Origin: Neurospora tetrasperma FGSC 2508
Taxonomy: Eukaryota; Ascomycota; Sordariomycetes; Sordariales; Sordariaceae
NCBI RefSeq assembly: GCF_000213175.1
Contig: NW_009799104.1
Coordinates: 1,195,214-1,259,213, forward strand
Reading direction: 5' to 3'
DNA length: 64,000 nucleotides
A model generated the notes under the pieces. The model worked only from the letters and a program-made list of their open reading frames with translations. It ran no database searches and was not told the DNA's origin. Made by a program: the position numbers and the translations under genes. Shown here piece after piece: positions 42,412 to 53,910 of this stretch (position 1 is its first letter; each line of letters starts with the position of its first letter).

Positions 42412-43189
42412 TTAGGCAAGGACTTTTTCGTTGGACGGAGGTGGCGCAGGAGCCTAGTAGTGAGAAAGAATGCGAGTTAGCAACCGCCAGTTGATTATCC
42501 CTCAACGACCTTCCCATGCATACCTCTAGCTTTGTGGCGCCCGCAAGCATCTTCTGGAAACCAATACCGACACCCTCAATAACAGCCAGGAGAACAGCGC
42601 AGCCGATAGCACCGTTACGGGCCGCCTTGTAGCCACCACGAACCGCCAACGCGCCACCCGTGAAGAAACCGGCGAGGATGGAGTTCCACGGGTCCTCCTT
42701 GTGGTTCCTTAGTCCCTTGATAGCGCAGTCGAATGTGCTGAAAAGACCACCCCAAACACCTGGATGCCATATGTCAGTATCGGCCGTGGCAAGAGCCGCG
42801 TGAGATGTGTCAGGCGGGTTGACTAACCGAAGTTACCGCCGAGCGCAGGGGCGCGCATCTTGATGGCAGTGATGGCGCCGATTCTCCTCTCGCCGTAAGG
42901 GCTGTTACGGAAGCCCTTGATACCGTGCCAGATCGTACCACCGATAGCCTATGGTCGGCGACATTGTGTCAGTAACGGAACGGACTCCATGCAGCAAGCA
43001 GTCAACAACGTTTAGGCGGCGGCGACAACGAGGGGTTTAGGCCAACCACAGTCGACGTGTGTCATCACTGGTGATTGCCCGTATAGTGCGATAACAAGAA
43101 CATGAAAAGAGAAAACATACACCCATGGCGAAGGCACCACCGAAATCGTTGAGGATAACCCACGGGCAAGGGTCGCGAGTGTGATCCAT
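42412..43189 (-). CDS. tim17: Mitochondrial import translocase subunit Tim17
   Basis: Core subunit of the TIM23 inner-membrane translocase that imports presequence proteins into mitochondria. Four exons: 43189-43121, 42948-42828, 42759-42524 and 42453-42412, giving 155 residues, the usual length. Introns are 172, 68 and 70 nt. The sequence starts [20 protein letters not shown], then [36 protein letters not shown] and an [19 protein letters not shown] segment. The four hydrophobic helices and the acidic, Cys-containing N-terminus (C8) are as expected; the second Cys (C77) that forms a disulfide in yeast Tim17 is present in FDCAI. The last exon encodes only [13 protein letters not shown]. The first intron is unusually long for this window. 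Confidence 0.96.
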
Positions 43190-44765
43190 TTTAGCGGGTG
43201 GTTTATGGGGATCGCGGATTAAACGGTGATCGGATGGTCTCTCGGAGAGGAGTGAATATGTCGCAGTCGAGTTCTAGTTCAGAGTGCGACAATGAAGGGA
43301 GGTCGTCGGGGACGCAAGGCGACGGGAGGTGGTGGTGGTGGTGGAGGACTGGTGGCGTTGCTAGGTGGGAGTCGGCGGGGGAGCAAGCGGATGCGGATGG
43401 ATTTTTGATAAAGATACGGGCGCGGAGTTCGGAGACGTTTGGTGATGATCTCAGAAGCCAAAGAAAATTATGACCGCCTTGCAGGGGTCAGTTCCGGGCA
43501 GGCCCACCAACCTTGCCGTGCCAAGACCTGGCTTCCTTTTCTGGCCCGAGCGTCACTTGTTTCAGTCCATTATCACTTATCACTTCGGGCGGGTTGGTAC
43601 CTTGACGATACATTGCACCTCTTGTTCCGCCTACACTTTGCGCCAACATCAGCGTAAATCGGCGAGTCCATACGGCGATAGTTGCTGATGGTCTCATTGA
43701 TCGCCGACTATGGGAGCCAAGTCACCGATATGGCTCGATATTAGCGCGAGTTTCGGGGTGCTATTCAGCCTTGAAGCCATTTCTCGGCGTCCTCCTAACA
43801 TCACTTTGCCTCATAATTTGGTACCTTCGGGTACCTTCCACCCTTCTCTTCGCCCTGTTTTCAGCTGATTTCGAACCAAGGTTGTTTCGATCATCACGGC
43901 GATCATCACTTTTACTTCTTCTGTTTTAACTCAGCTGCTTCGGGAGTTTGAACTTTTGCGAGCCTTTGTGGACTCTATGCTCTGATGATTTGGATCTCAG
44001 GACATTTCGAAGTCAATATTTCACCAACAGAATAGGCACAAAGTGACAGCAGCATTGTACGACATATGCAATCTCGACGCGTCTCATCACCATCCGATGT
44101 CGCTTCATCCCACACAACATCGAGACAACTGAGCCAGTTGTCCGACCAGTCTTCAAACCCACTAGCTAGGTGGTGGTGTGATTTGATCTCGAAGTGAAAA
44201 TGTACCTCTTTGTTGTGCTTGTGATACCCAAGCCCCCAAGCTCGAAGCAACCCATGTCACGGTACCTTTGGACTGGCTCAATCTTGCTGTTCCACGACAG
44301 AGCAAAGACCCAGGAACTGGGCTGGATTCCGCGGCTATCATGCAAAATATTCGTAGGAGACCATCACTATCCGCAACTGATAGTGTTGAAGCTCGCCCAG
44401 ACACCAACTGTGGCGTAAAGTTCCTTGATTGTGTGGACATCAGAGCCAGGATGTTTGCCTGCTGTCTGGGGTAGAGCGGAGTATTATAAGAAGAAGCCAT
44501 TGTCATTCCGTTCCTTTTGATCGCTCAATCGTGTGACTCAGCTGAACTTGACAACAACGAGGCTGTTGGCGATCCGAAAAGCGGTGAGATGCCTCCGTCC
44601 TTCTTCTTTCGACCCATCCGTTCTGGGTTTTAAGGATGCGAATATCCCACCACTGGAATTATATATCCCTAGCTACTTGATGGATGGTGTCGTCAACCCC
44701 ATGATCTCGCGTCATCGTACGGCATCCGTAAGCACTTTCCTGGGTCATCAAAAACGCAAGCAAAC
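43190..44765. other. Intergenic, no gene seen
   Basis: About 1.6 kb. The left end is the tim17 promoter, with a GGT/GGA-rich patch at 43325-43355. Short open frames on both strands (for example minus 44162-44506) have no recognisable features. Confidence 0.4.
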
Positions 44766-45224
44766 ATGACAGAAATTTGCTATTGCGACAAGGGCGAGCA
44801 TCAAGCGAAGCTCAATGGCAGCAATGGCGTTCTGCATATACCATGCTCACCCAAATCCTCCACTTCTTCCTTGACAGCATCTCTGGAGACGCCATCTCAG
44901 CCCATAATCCCCAAAAACTTTGTTTGGAGACTTCAAGGCGGACGACGTGCCAGCAGCTCCACCGCCTCGACGGAGCCCGATCAAGCAGACGCCATGGCTG
45001 CAGTGGATGTAGTGGCGAAAGGACCCATCGATGGTGTCCTCCGTGACTCGTTTGATCCCTGGAATCGACACAACAAGCGACGGCAAGAAGGAGGCGGAAA
45101 GGGGAATGTCAACGGTTGTGATGGTAATGATGATGAAGTCTGCAAAGGCTGCATCAAGATCTCGAGGGCGAGAGCATCAAAAGCATTACGCGACGGGAAG
45201 AGGGCAGGCTCCCACGGTGAGTGA
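44766..45224 (+). CDS. Hypothetical protein, doubtful
   Basis: Open frame of 152 codons beginning MTEICYCDKGEHQAKLNGSN. It has reasonably coding-like codons around KNFVWRLQGGRR and GVLRDSFDPWNRHNKRRQ and ends in a basic, Gly-rich part. The stop overlaps a GGTGAGTGA sequence that could be a splice donor, so the frame might be the first exon of a longer gene; I could not find a good second exon. I do not recognise the protein. Confidence 0.3.
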   Translation: MTEICYCDKGEHQAKLNGSNGVLHIPCSPKSSTSSLTASLETPSQPIIPKNFVWRLQGGRRASSSTASTEPDQADAMAAVDVVAKGPIDGVLRDSFDPWNRHNKRRQEGGGKGNVNGCDGNDDEVCKGCIKISRARASKALRDGKRAGSHGE

Positions 45225-46143
45225 ATTTCCATTTCACTTACATGTTTCTGTCCCGGTTGACCGGCATACTCCCATGATCCCGATATGTTTACTGCCCCCA
45301 TCATCGTCTTACACACCTACAGATCGATAAGCACAAAGCCCCCTGAACCCCCACGTTTCACCGATGAGGCTGTGTATGCTACCCTTTCCCAGCACCAGAA
45401 CATGCCAATGGGTTGTCATCCGTTGCATCTGAGAGTCCTGGCGCGGGATACCCTATTCCCTCTTTGTCATCGAAGACTCATGTCACCCAATGCCACGTTC
45501 CGGTTGCGTTAGAGCTGGAGTCGGCTCTTCCAAGTGGGGATTTAGACGATGAGGCAAAGTCCAATCACGCCTTTTGACATTGAGCCAAGGTAGAGAAGTA
45601 ATCCCAAGGCAAATGATATTCCTTTGGACGTGGGCAGATGGAATTTTTCGTTTCCTGTGAAGGCCGGAGACGAGGGGTTCTCTTTCCATGTCTTGAGATG
45701 AAGCTTCAATGTGCGGGCATGTTGGAGGACAACTTGAAGTCTTTTAAGCATCAAAAGTGGAAGCATTGCACGTGGGGCAATGCTGCAGGGCAGTGGGCCA
45801 CAGGGCTCAGGGGTCCTGACGTGCCCCCTGAAAGAGGAGCCTAGACCCAGATGGTGGGGCCGATGGGCGGAACTCCCGTCAATGTCACAATGGCTACCAG
45901 AATGTCGTCAGTCCAAAAGACCCCATTCCTCCACGTCGACATCACACGTGAATCACCTTTCATATCGACGTTGGCATCTTGCTGAAATTTCTATTCCCAC
46001 CTGGATCATCATCCCTTTTACCAAATCCCTCTTCTTGGCTGACAATCTCTACCGGTCACTGTCCAGAGTCATCGACCTTACCGACTGCGGCGCGTCCGAA
46101 TCCCGCCAATTCCACAAAGCCAAACCCCACAGTCACAGTCACG
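45225..46143. promoter_or_regulatory. Region upstream of dug2
   Basis: About 900 bases without a convincing gene. The last 180 bases are CT-rich and form the likely 5' leader of dug2. The dug2 frame is open upstream to about 45979 but without protein-like sequence. Confidence 0.4.
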
Positions 46144-48934
46144 ATGCCCGGAACACTGCAACATTCCGAGCTCGACGATGGCGGCCTCAAGACTGCCCCC
46201 GATCAGTTGCAGGAATTGAAGCATGACGGCTCGGTCCTCTCCATCGCGGTGTCTAGCGAGTACATTTTCACCGGCACCAGCAAGGGCCAGATCGTTGTCT
46301 GGTCCCTCGGCACCTACCAGCTCGTCCGGACCATTCAAGCCCACAAGCGAAGCGTCCTCTGCCTGTTCCTGTCGCAAGATGGCAAATATCTCTTCTCGAC
46401 CGCCTGCGAACCAATAATCAACGTGTGGTGCCCCAAAACATTTACGCGACTCTATGAGATCTACAGCACCTACGATGTTGGAGACGTCTTCAGCGTCGTC
46501 TACTCTCCCCAGAACGAGACGGTATACTTTGGCACACAGACACAGTACATACAATGGGTCGGCTTGAAGGATGAGGACAGAAAAGTTTCACACGACTCGG
46601 CCAATCATCCAGACAGGCGACAGCACAAGTTCTTCGATTCCCGTGCTGTCGGCGGCACCTCTACCCCTAGGCGCACCGAGGATTACTATTCCCTAATACC
46701 CCGAGCCGAGACCGTGCTCGAAGTCGACCCATATGCCATTGAGAAATATGCACACTACGGCTGGGTCTTTTGCATGCAGATCGCAAAGGGCCCAACCGTC
46801 CTGGTGGACGATGACGAGGAAGTTCTTATCTCCGGAGGCGGTGATGGTACCATCAAGCTATGGAGACTTAACGACAAGGGCCCCGGATACCATGAAGACG
46901 AGGATACCAAGGGCAGTATTCAGGAGCTGATGGTGCTCGGCGAGGATGACGCCGAGTCCGTCATGTCTTTGTTCGTGGACGGTTCCTTTCTTTATGCCGG
47001 CAAGCTAGGTGGCATCATCGAGCTATGGGATCTCGACACTAAGCAGAGGTTGAGAGTTATTCATGCTCATACTGGAAACATCAATGCTGTTGGATTGAGA
47101 TTCGGGCTCCTCTGGAGTGCCTCTACTGACGGGTTTGCTTCAGTAAGAACCCTCGACATGCCGTCCATTTACACCCTTACGTCCAGACGCTGACAATGCC
47201 TAGAAACATAGCGCAGCCCACACTACCGAGGAGTCTAATGGTACTTCTCAAAATGTTAGCCAGCGATATCAGTGCCTCAGCCGATGGAAAGCACACAATG
47301 CCAAGATTCTTTCAGCAGCTGTCGCCACATATCAGAACAACCAGCTATTTATCACCGGAGCCAATGACAACACTGTCCGGATATGGCATGTTAACGGCGC
47401 GCCTGCGGAAACTGAAGAGGTGGATGGTGAGCACGAGGACATGATGATTCGCTCCCTTCGCCAATTTGTCTCGTACAAGACCGTTTCGTCACGCCCGGAG
47501 TTTACTGAGGATTGCCGTAAAGGAGCGACCTTCCTCGGTTCCTTATTCAAGCGGCTGGGCGCTCAAGTAGAAATGCTCAGCTCCGATGGCCCTCATAATC
47601 CAGTGGTATTTGCAAAGTTTAGCGGCAAACTCGAGCCTGCTGAGAAGCGGAAGAGGGTTCTGTTTTACGGCCATTACGATGTGGTCCCCGCGGATATGGC
47701 CGGTGAGAACTGGAAGACCGACCCGTTTAAGCTTGTCGGGCAGAATGGGTATCTCTATGGTCGTGGCGTTAGTGATAACAAGGGACCTATCATTGCCGCT
47801 CTTTACGCCGTCTCCGATCTGTTGCAGGCCAAGGCCCTGGACTCCGACATCATCTTTCTAATCGAAGGCGAAGAGGAGTCTGGATCCCGAGGCTTTGAGG
47901 AGACCATCCTCAAGCACAAAGACCTCATCGGACACATCGACTATGTGCTTCTTGCCAACAGTTACTGGCTAGACGACGAGGTACCCTGCCTGACCTACGG
48001 TCTACGCGGCGTCCTGCATGCCACGGTTTGCGTCGACTCAAAGCACCCCGATTTGCACTCGGGCGTCGACGGAAGCAACATGATCTCCGAGCCTCTGACC
48101 GACCTAACCCTGCTGCTCGGCAAGCTCAAGGGCCCCAGGAACAAAGTCAACATTCCCGGCTTCTACGACGGAATCCTCCCCATCACCGAAGAGGAAGAGC
48201 TGCGCTACGACGACATTGCCAGCATCCTGATCAAGCGCAACCCCACTGCCGGACCGGTCGACGCGCTTAAGCGTAGCTTGATGGCTCGCTGGCGCGAACC
48301 TAACCTGACCATCCATCGATATAACGTCTCGGGTCCCGATGGCAGTCTGATCAGTAGCCACGCGACCGCCAACGTCAGCATCCGTCTGGTGCCCGGTCAG
48401 GAAGTAGAGGAAATTATCTCTAAGCTCAAGTCCTTCCTCAAGACCGAGTACGAGAAGTTTGATAGCGACAATACCCTCACTGTGCGTATCGACAATAAGG
48501 CCGAGCCGTGGTTGGGTGTACCGGGTAATTACATCTTTCGTACCCTCGAAGAGGCAGTAATGAGGGCATGGGGCGGCTCCTCATCATCATCTCCTTCCAC
48601 CTCCACCCCCTCGGACACAGACTCACCATCATCACCATCATCATCGCTGTCGGATAATGAGAAAGCCAACGGCGTAACCCTCCCGCCCAACGCCACAAAT
48701 GGCGAAACCACTTCCACTGGCGCCGCCGCCCCCAAGACGAGAAAACCGCTGTACATCCGGGAAGGTGGATCCATTCCGCCCATCAGGTTTTTGGAGAAGG
48801 AGTTCAACGCGCCCGCAGCGCATTTACCCTGTGGACAGGCGAGCGACTCGGCGCACTTGCATAATGAGCGGTTGCGGTTGGTGAATTTGCAAAAGAGTAG
48901 GGAGATTTTTACGACGGTTTTTAGGAAGTTGTAG
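46144..48934 (+). CDS. dug2: Dug2, glutathione degradosome subunit (WD40 + M20 peptidase)
   Basis: Cytosolic subunit of the Dug complex; in yeast Dug2-Dug3 removes the gamma-glutamyl group of glutathione and Dug1 cleaves Cys-Gly. Two exons, 46144-47142 and 47204-48934, give 909 residues (yeast about 880). The 61-nt phase-0 intron has a GTAAGA donor and CTGAC branch. Residues 1-400 are WD40 repeats (VLSIAVSSEYIFTGTSKGQI, LISGGGDGTIKLW, FITGANDNTVRIW). The M20 metallopeptidase domain follows: YGHYDVVPAD (H490, D492), GRGVSDNKGP (D524), LIEGEEESGS (about 553-560), CVDSKHPDLHSG, and a final His in ASDSAHLHNE. A Ser/Thr-rich insert of about 55 residues (after AWGG) precedes the last conserved block. 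Confidence 0.93.
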
Positions 48935-49913
48935 GGCTCTTGGGGTGGTACGAATGGGATCAAAGGGTATTGAACTGGCTGGCGTTCAGGGAACCTATAG
49001 CGAGTATGGTTTCATTGTTTGGATTTCTTTTCAAGGGCTCACTTATAGCATTCTTAGTCTGTCAACAACGGGTTCCCTAGTTAGTCCTGTTCACTTTGGT
49101 AGATCCAGCAATTGATATCATGGTAATGGGATTCAATTTGATAAATTTACATCTTACCCATGTTAAGTAGCTAAGTAGCCCCTACCAAATCCGGGAAGCA
49201 TGGCCCGGAGTGGGTGGCATTCCCCAAGTACAGTTCGCATAGGTAAGATACATTGTAGGCAGCAGATACGAAGTTAATCTCGTATGTACAGTGTGGTCGG
49301 TGACTTATAAAGACTTTACCTCCTCGGTTCCCTAGCCGTTCACAGGGCCTGGACATCCTTTGCCTATCACATGTATACATCTCATCACGATTTCCTGAGA
49401 CAAATGACAAAGCGCTCGCTCCGAAAACAGGCATAAACCTGCTTGTCCCGTAAGCAATCTAGTGCTGGTTCATTTGTTCATGTGGTATATAGGTTCTCAC
49501 TCATAGTACACTCGACGAGATGTCTTCTGAATTCCCCTAAACCTTTCAAGGACTGAATGAATGGCTAGATATGGGACTGAAAGACATTAACAAGATCCCA
49601 CACGGTGTCTTTGATTTGGGAAAGGCATATCCACAGCATGAAAACGTCTCGGAAGTTGCCTTGAGGTCTCGAGACACCCTCAAACCAGTATTGGACTGTA
49701 CAATTCGGCGCGCACACAACTCGTCGCTCATGCTACGGTATCACTACTTGTTCCAGCCAACATTACATCCCGTCGAAACGTTGTGGAGGTCCACATTGTT
49801 ATCCACAACATTATCCACACCGTCCTGCAGCTTCCCAGCTCTGTACCACCAGAACCCGCATGCTATACATAGGGACCACTGTGGAAGCAATAATTCAACA
49901 ACAACAACAACTA
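48935..49913. other. Intergenic, dug2 to tRNA-Ser
   Basis: About 980 bases with no supported gene. It contains AT-rich DNA after dug2 and a short CAA repeat (49892-49911) just before the tRNA. Confidence 0.45.
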
Positions 49914-50013
49914 GTCACTTTGGCGGAGTGGTTAACGCGTTGCCCTGCTATTACGTCATAGTATAGTGTAGGCAATCCATTAGTGGGCGCAGGTTCGAAT
50001 CCTGCAGGTGACG
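49914..50013 (+). tRNA. tRNA-Ser(GCU) with 19-nt intron
   Basis: Class II tRNA. Acceptor GTCACTT pairs with AGGTGAC, D arm is GGCGGAGTGGTTAACGC, anticodon stem TTGCC/GGCAA. The spliced loop is CT-GCT-A-A with a 19-nt intron after position 37. The 13-nt variable arm (TCCATTAGTGGGC) has a CCA/TGG stem, and the T stem GCAGG/CCTGC closes TTCGAAT. The discriminator is G, as in serine tRNAs. A T6 run follows. Confidence 0.95.
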
Positions 50014-51147
50014 TTCGATTTTTTGGCCTTTTTTGGATGTTCACGACGTCTAAATGACCCCTTTTTGTTGTTTTTGATGTTTTCCTTTTTATATCGGTTG
50101 GATTGGACGTTGAATGGTGATGATACGCTTGTTGTGCATGTTGGTTTTGCACTCAATTTGCAGAAAGGGTGAGGGTATACACCCGTGCATGCGCGCAGAC
50201 TGACATGAGGAAGGAACGTGGGAGGTTTGCACCCTCAGGAGTTTGTATCGTGCCTGCCATTTTTACATTGTTTTTCATCTCCTAATCCTCGGCTCCACTC
50301 AAGTTCAATCAGTACCCGGTTAAGGCCTTCAGTTACCTTCTTCCATCCCCGACATAGCATTCCAAAACCTGCAACCATTGACCTCTTGTGACCCGACCTC
50401 TCCCCAAACAACACTTTGGGTATTGAAATCACAAAAACTCAACCAAGCTCCGCCCCCAAAAGTCGGAGGCTTCAGCATGAACAACAATGCTCCTTCTCGT
50501 CGTTCAAGAGAAGGATGTTGGATAGGGGGTTGAAACCAAGCCGCCCCGAGCTTGGTAGGTAACAACTACCATCCATGTAAGCTCAGAATTCGTACGGTTC
50601 GCAAAGCTGATATGGATATATCACATACGACTCGGACTACATCACACATTTCAGTTACCTAACTCACCCGTGCGACACTGCGCGAGTTTCCAATACTAAC
50701 GTCCTCTTCAGCTTTCAGGTCAAGGTTGATGAGGACACTCGAACAGAACTCTTTGTTGAAACTGTATACACATCTCAAAGACAGCTAATGGTGTCCGCCA
50801 GCCGAAAGAGATCCAGACAATGCGCCATTGAAATGTGCACTTATAGAACTTGAAGCTGAAGCAACAATGACTCGGCTGGTCAGCCAGCCAGACAAAGGGT
50901 TTACCCAAAGAAACCCATTGTATACAAAATTGACCTCAAACAATGGACTCCAAGCATACGTTCATCTTACTCGGGAAGTATTCGGGGAAGTACTCGTTCA
51001 ACCAAAAGTTATGAGGCGACTGTATAAAGTTCTTCTTACCCGGCTTCCTTGTTAACGTGAAACTCATGTTTTAGAGAATAAACAGACCACCCACAAGTCA
51101 CACGCCGATAGTACATAGTAGCGTACAACAACCTCAAATCAGTCAGA
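50014..51147. other. Intergenic, no gene seen
   Basis: About 1.1 kb between tRNA-Ser and the RING-like gene. No coding sequence is supported. The right end is the likely promoter of the gene at 51148. Confidence 0.45.
50019..50024 (+). terminator. Pol III terminator of tRNA-Ser
   Basis: T6 run five bases after the tRNA 3' end. Confidence 0.85.
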
Positions 51148-52128
51148 ATGGACCCCCAAGACGAGACCTTCTGGCCCAACATCCGGCGCTACCTCTCGCT
51201 CCCCGCCGCCCAGCAGTTTGCCGCCACCAAACCCAACCCGGTATGCTCCATCTGCCTTGCCAACCCGCTAAAATGCTACCCCCTCAATAACCACGGCGCC
51301 AACGCCACCCAAGATTCGGACGGCAACGACCTCGAGCGCATGGCCATCCTCTGGTGCGGCCACGTGGTGGGGTATAACTGCCTGACCGACTACATGGGCA
51401 GCTGCTACGCCAATTACTTCAAATCCTACGAGGATCAAGACCTGCCGCGCTGCCCGCAATGTCGCGAGTCCTTGACCAAGGATTGCGAGAAGCCTTATGT
51501 AGAGGGTGACCACGACCAGGAGCGGTTCCAGTTCGTGATCCCCTTTGTCATTGCGCCCGCCGGTCCGCCCGTACCCGGCGGGCCCTCGGACAACGGGGAG
51601 AACTTTGACGAGTCCAATCCGGTGCATTTCAACATTATTGATGAGGGCATGCTGGAGGCGATTGCGTTTAGCTATAATAAATGGCAAGATATCCCGTTGA
51701 CCAAGGGCGAGGGCGGCCTGTTGCCGGCGAGCTGTAGGTGTTGTGATCCGGAGCTGTACCGGGCTGCTTATCTTCAGTATAGAGCGCAGCAGCAACAGCA
51801 ACAGCAGCCGATGAAGATGGTGATGAATAACACGCTTTATGCAACAAAGGGAGCGCCCCGTCTTGTGCAGGCTCCGTCTGTCTTCCAATCGCCTCCCAAT
51901 AGACCCTCACACAATATCTGGAAGCTGGGGTTCTGCGTGGTGGCGCGGATTCCGATGGAGGATGGAACGTGGGAACAGAGGAGAATCCGTGTGGGGGGTA
52001 GAACAATGTATAATGTAACCTTGTTGGACGGGACTTCGGTGGAAATCCCGTTGGAGCCGCGCTGTTTGGGGCCGAGTTCGTGGGGACCGATGCGGTTCGG
52101 ACGACATCCGGGTGTGCCATTTCAGTGA
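51148..52128 (+). CDS. RING-like zinc-finger protein, fungal
   Basis: Single-exon protein of 326 residues. A RING-like cluster lies at residues 33-105: CSIC (33-36), CGH (70-72), a Cys at 78 (GYNCLTDYM) and CPQC (102-105), with a long loop after the first pair. This spacing fits a divergent RING or related treble-clef; one expected ligand (C43, in LKCYPLNN) is plausible. RING domains usually recruit E2 enzymes, but E3 activity is not shown. The remainder has a second Cys cluster (SCRCCDPEL near 217), a short Gln run and a C-terminal region with no known domain. ATG at 51148 is the first in the frame. Confidence 0.7.
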   Translation: MDPQDETFWPNIRRYLSLPAAQQFAATKPNPVCSICLANPLKCYPLNNHGANATQDSDGNDLERMAILWCGHVVGYNCLTDYMGSCYANYFKSYEDQDLPRCPQCRESLTKDCEKPYVEGDHDQERFQFVIPFVIAPAGPPVPGGPSDNGENFDESNPVHFNIIDEGMLEAIAFSYNKWQDIPLTKGEGGLLPASCRCCDPELYRAAYLQYRAQQQQQQQPMKMVMNNTLYATKGAPRLVQAPSVFQSPPNRPSHNIWKLGFCVVARIPMEDGTWEQRRIRVGGRTMYNVTLLDGTSVEIPLEPRCLGPSSWGPMRFGRHPGVPFQ

Positions 52129-53100
52129 GCATGTGTTGGAGGCAGCGAGGGTTAGGAGCAGGCGCAGGCGCAGGCGCAAAGCGGTCGGGTTCTCTGAGTA
52201 TAACGGGAAAAAAAGACTCGCTTTTTGATTTTTGCTGTTAGCTGGAGTTTCAGGATAGACATGGCGCTACAAGGCATGTGAGGTATCGATAGACTTGTGT
52301 ATATATATATCTATGTATTCCAGTAATTGTGTCATCAACCGTCGAGCCGAGTCGTTGATCGAAAGTGGAGCATCCAATCCCACACTATCTATCTCTTATT
52401 ATCTGTGTCTTGTGATGGTCATAGTGAAGACTCGTTATGTCGAGTGATAAAAGTTCCTATCTCAGTACTCGGGCACAATAGTTTCTCTGGTGTTCTTTGT
52501 TTCTTATATCACGCATGAATGCTTGGCTGTTTCTCTCCTTTTCTTTTTTTTTCTTTTTCTTTTTCTTTTTTTTTTTTTTTTTTTTTTTTGGGTGCGAGAA
52601 CACGCAAATACCTCTAGGAAAGGAAGCCGTCCACCACGAAGAAATTGACAAGAAGTCATCAGAAGCTCAGCCTCACGGACAACTCACATACTCTTGACAT
52701 CAGATCCCGCCAGAGTAGTTACCTACCCTTATCTACAAAGGTACTCACGCTAAGCCAGATTTGCATTTTCCAGACCAAGATTTCTTGTCCAATTGCTTTT
52801 TCTTATTATCAGTCTCGCCTTCTTCTCACCTCCTCTTGGTAGTTGCTCCATGGCTTCGTTCCGTCCACTCACGGGGGTTATGTACTCGAGTAAAAATCCA
52901 TCCAGACGGGCTATATTTTTAGCAAAACCTTTCCTCTGTCATGGCGGGTCATTCAAAACCATACGACTAACCAACTGAGCCATCCATGCCCTCGTGCGAA
53001 GCAATGAAAGGCATGTAATGTAAGTAAACCACCAATTTATCACACACCTTTGCTAGATAGGATGGATGGATGGTATCTATCTTTGGCTTCTGTCAATCTT
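52129..53100. other. Intergenic with long pyrimidine tract
   Basis: About 970 bases. It holds a CAGGCG repeat just after the RING-like gene (52158-52178), a T/C tract with T24 (52566-52589), and a tRNA-like D-arm sequence on the minus strand near 52945-52990. No gene is supported. Confidence 0.45.
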
Positions 53101-53209
53101 CTAGGTCAGCACGAATCCCTCAGCCCCGGGACACCCAAGCTTATCTTCAAACACGTGAATATGTTGGTCTGTTTCCATCGTTAGCACTCTCCTCTTTTTT
53201 CTTTTTCTT

Positions 53210-53242
<33 letters not shown>

Positions 53243-53910
53243 CTAATTCCCATCACACGGAAAAGAGAAAAAGGGGAAGGACTCACCCAAATCAACCTCC
53301 GTCTCCTTCCCCTCCTTATCCCCCGCAAACCGCTCACAAACACACCTCATCCACTTCGGCGGCACCTTCGCATCGATCGGAATGTGGCACTCCCCACAGC
53401 TTTTGGTGAAATCCCCTTTCCCATCAGTCACAGGGAACAGACCGCCGTCAATGTTGGTGTAGCAAGGGTTCAGATCCACCGCAGTATTTTGAAGGGGTCC
53501 GGTCTGGTTTGAGGCGCATTGTCCGGTCATGCGAAGTTGGTTCTCGATTTTGCTTATGGTGGGGTCTGAAAGTTGGTGATGATAGTGTTAGTGTTTATGT
53601 GATGGGTGGGAATTGTGAAGGAAGATAGGTAGGTAGACAGGTAGGTATTGGCACTTGGTGAAAGAACAAGAAGAAGCATTGGTATGGGTAACTTAGAAGA
53701 TGGTGACTCACAGTAATGACAAAGGTTATAGTACCCTCCTTCTATGGAACTTCCGCCGCCGCCGCCTCTGGTTACGAGGGCATAAGGGCTAGATTGTCCG
53801 ACTTCGGGCTGGACGGGTAGCGCTACAGCTGCTGCTGTCACTACTAGTTGGATGTAACTCAGAAACCCGGCGCCGATAGTTATGATGCGCGGGAGTGATT
53901 GGAGTTGCAT
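53101..53910 (-). CDS. Small secreted Cys-containing protein
   Basis: Predicted secreted protein of 181 residues in three exons: 53910-53712, 53565-53287 and 53168-53101. Introns are 146 and 118 nt with GTGAGT donors; both are longer than most in this window and the second contains an A31 run close to its CTAAC branch site. The N-terminus (MQLQSLPRIITIGAGFLSYI, then QLVVTAAAVALP) is a signal peptide. The mature part has eight or nine Cys, including LCHYC near residue 65, QCASN, NPCYTN, KSCGECH and RCVCERF. No enzymatic motif is seen. It could be an effector-like or wall-associated protein, but that is inference. Confidence 0.75.
53212..53242. repeat. T31 homopolymer inside an intron
   Basis: Run of 31 T on the plus strand within a longer pyrimidine tract (53188-53243). 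In the transcript of the secreted-protein gene it is poly-A inside intron 2, upstream of the branch site. Confidence 0.85.
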
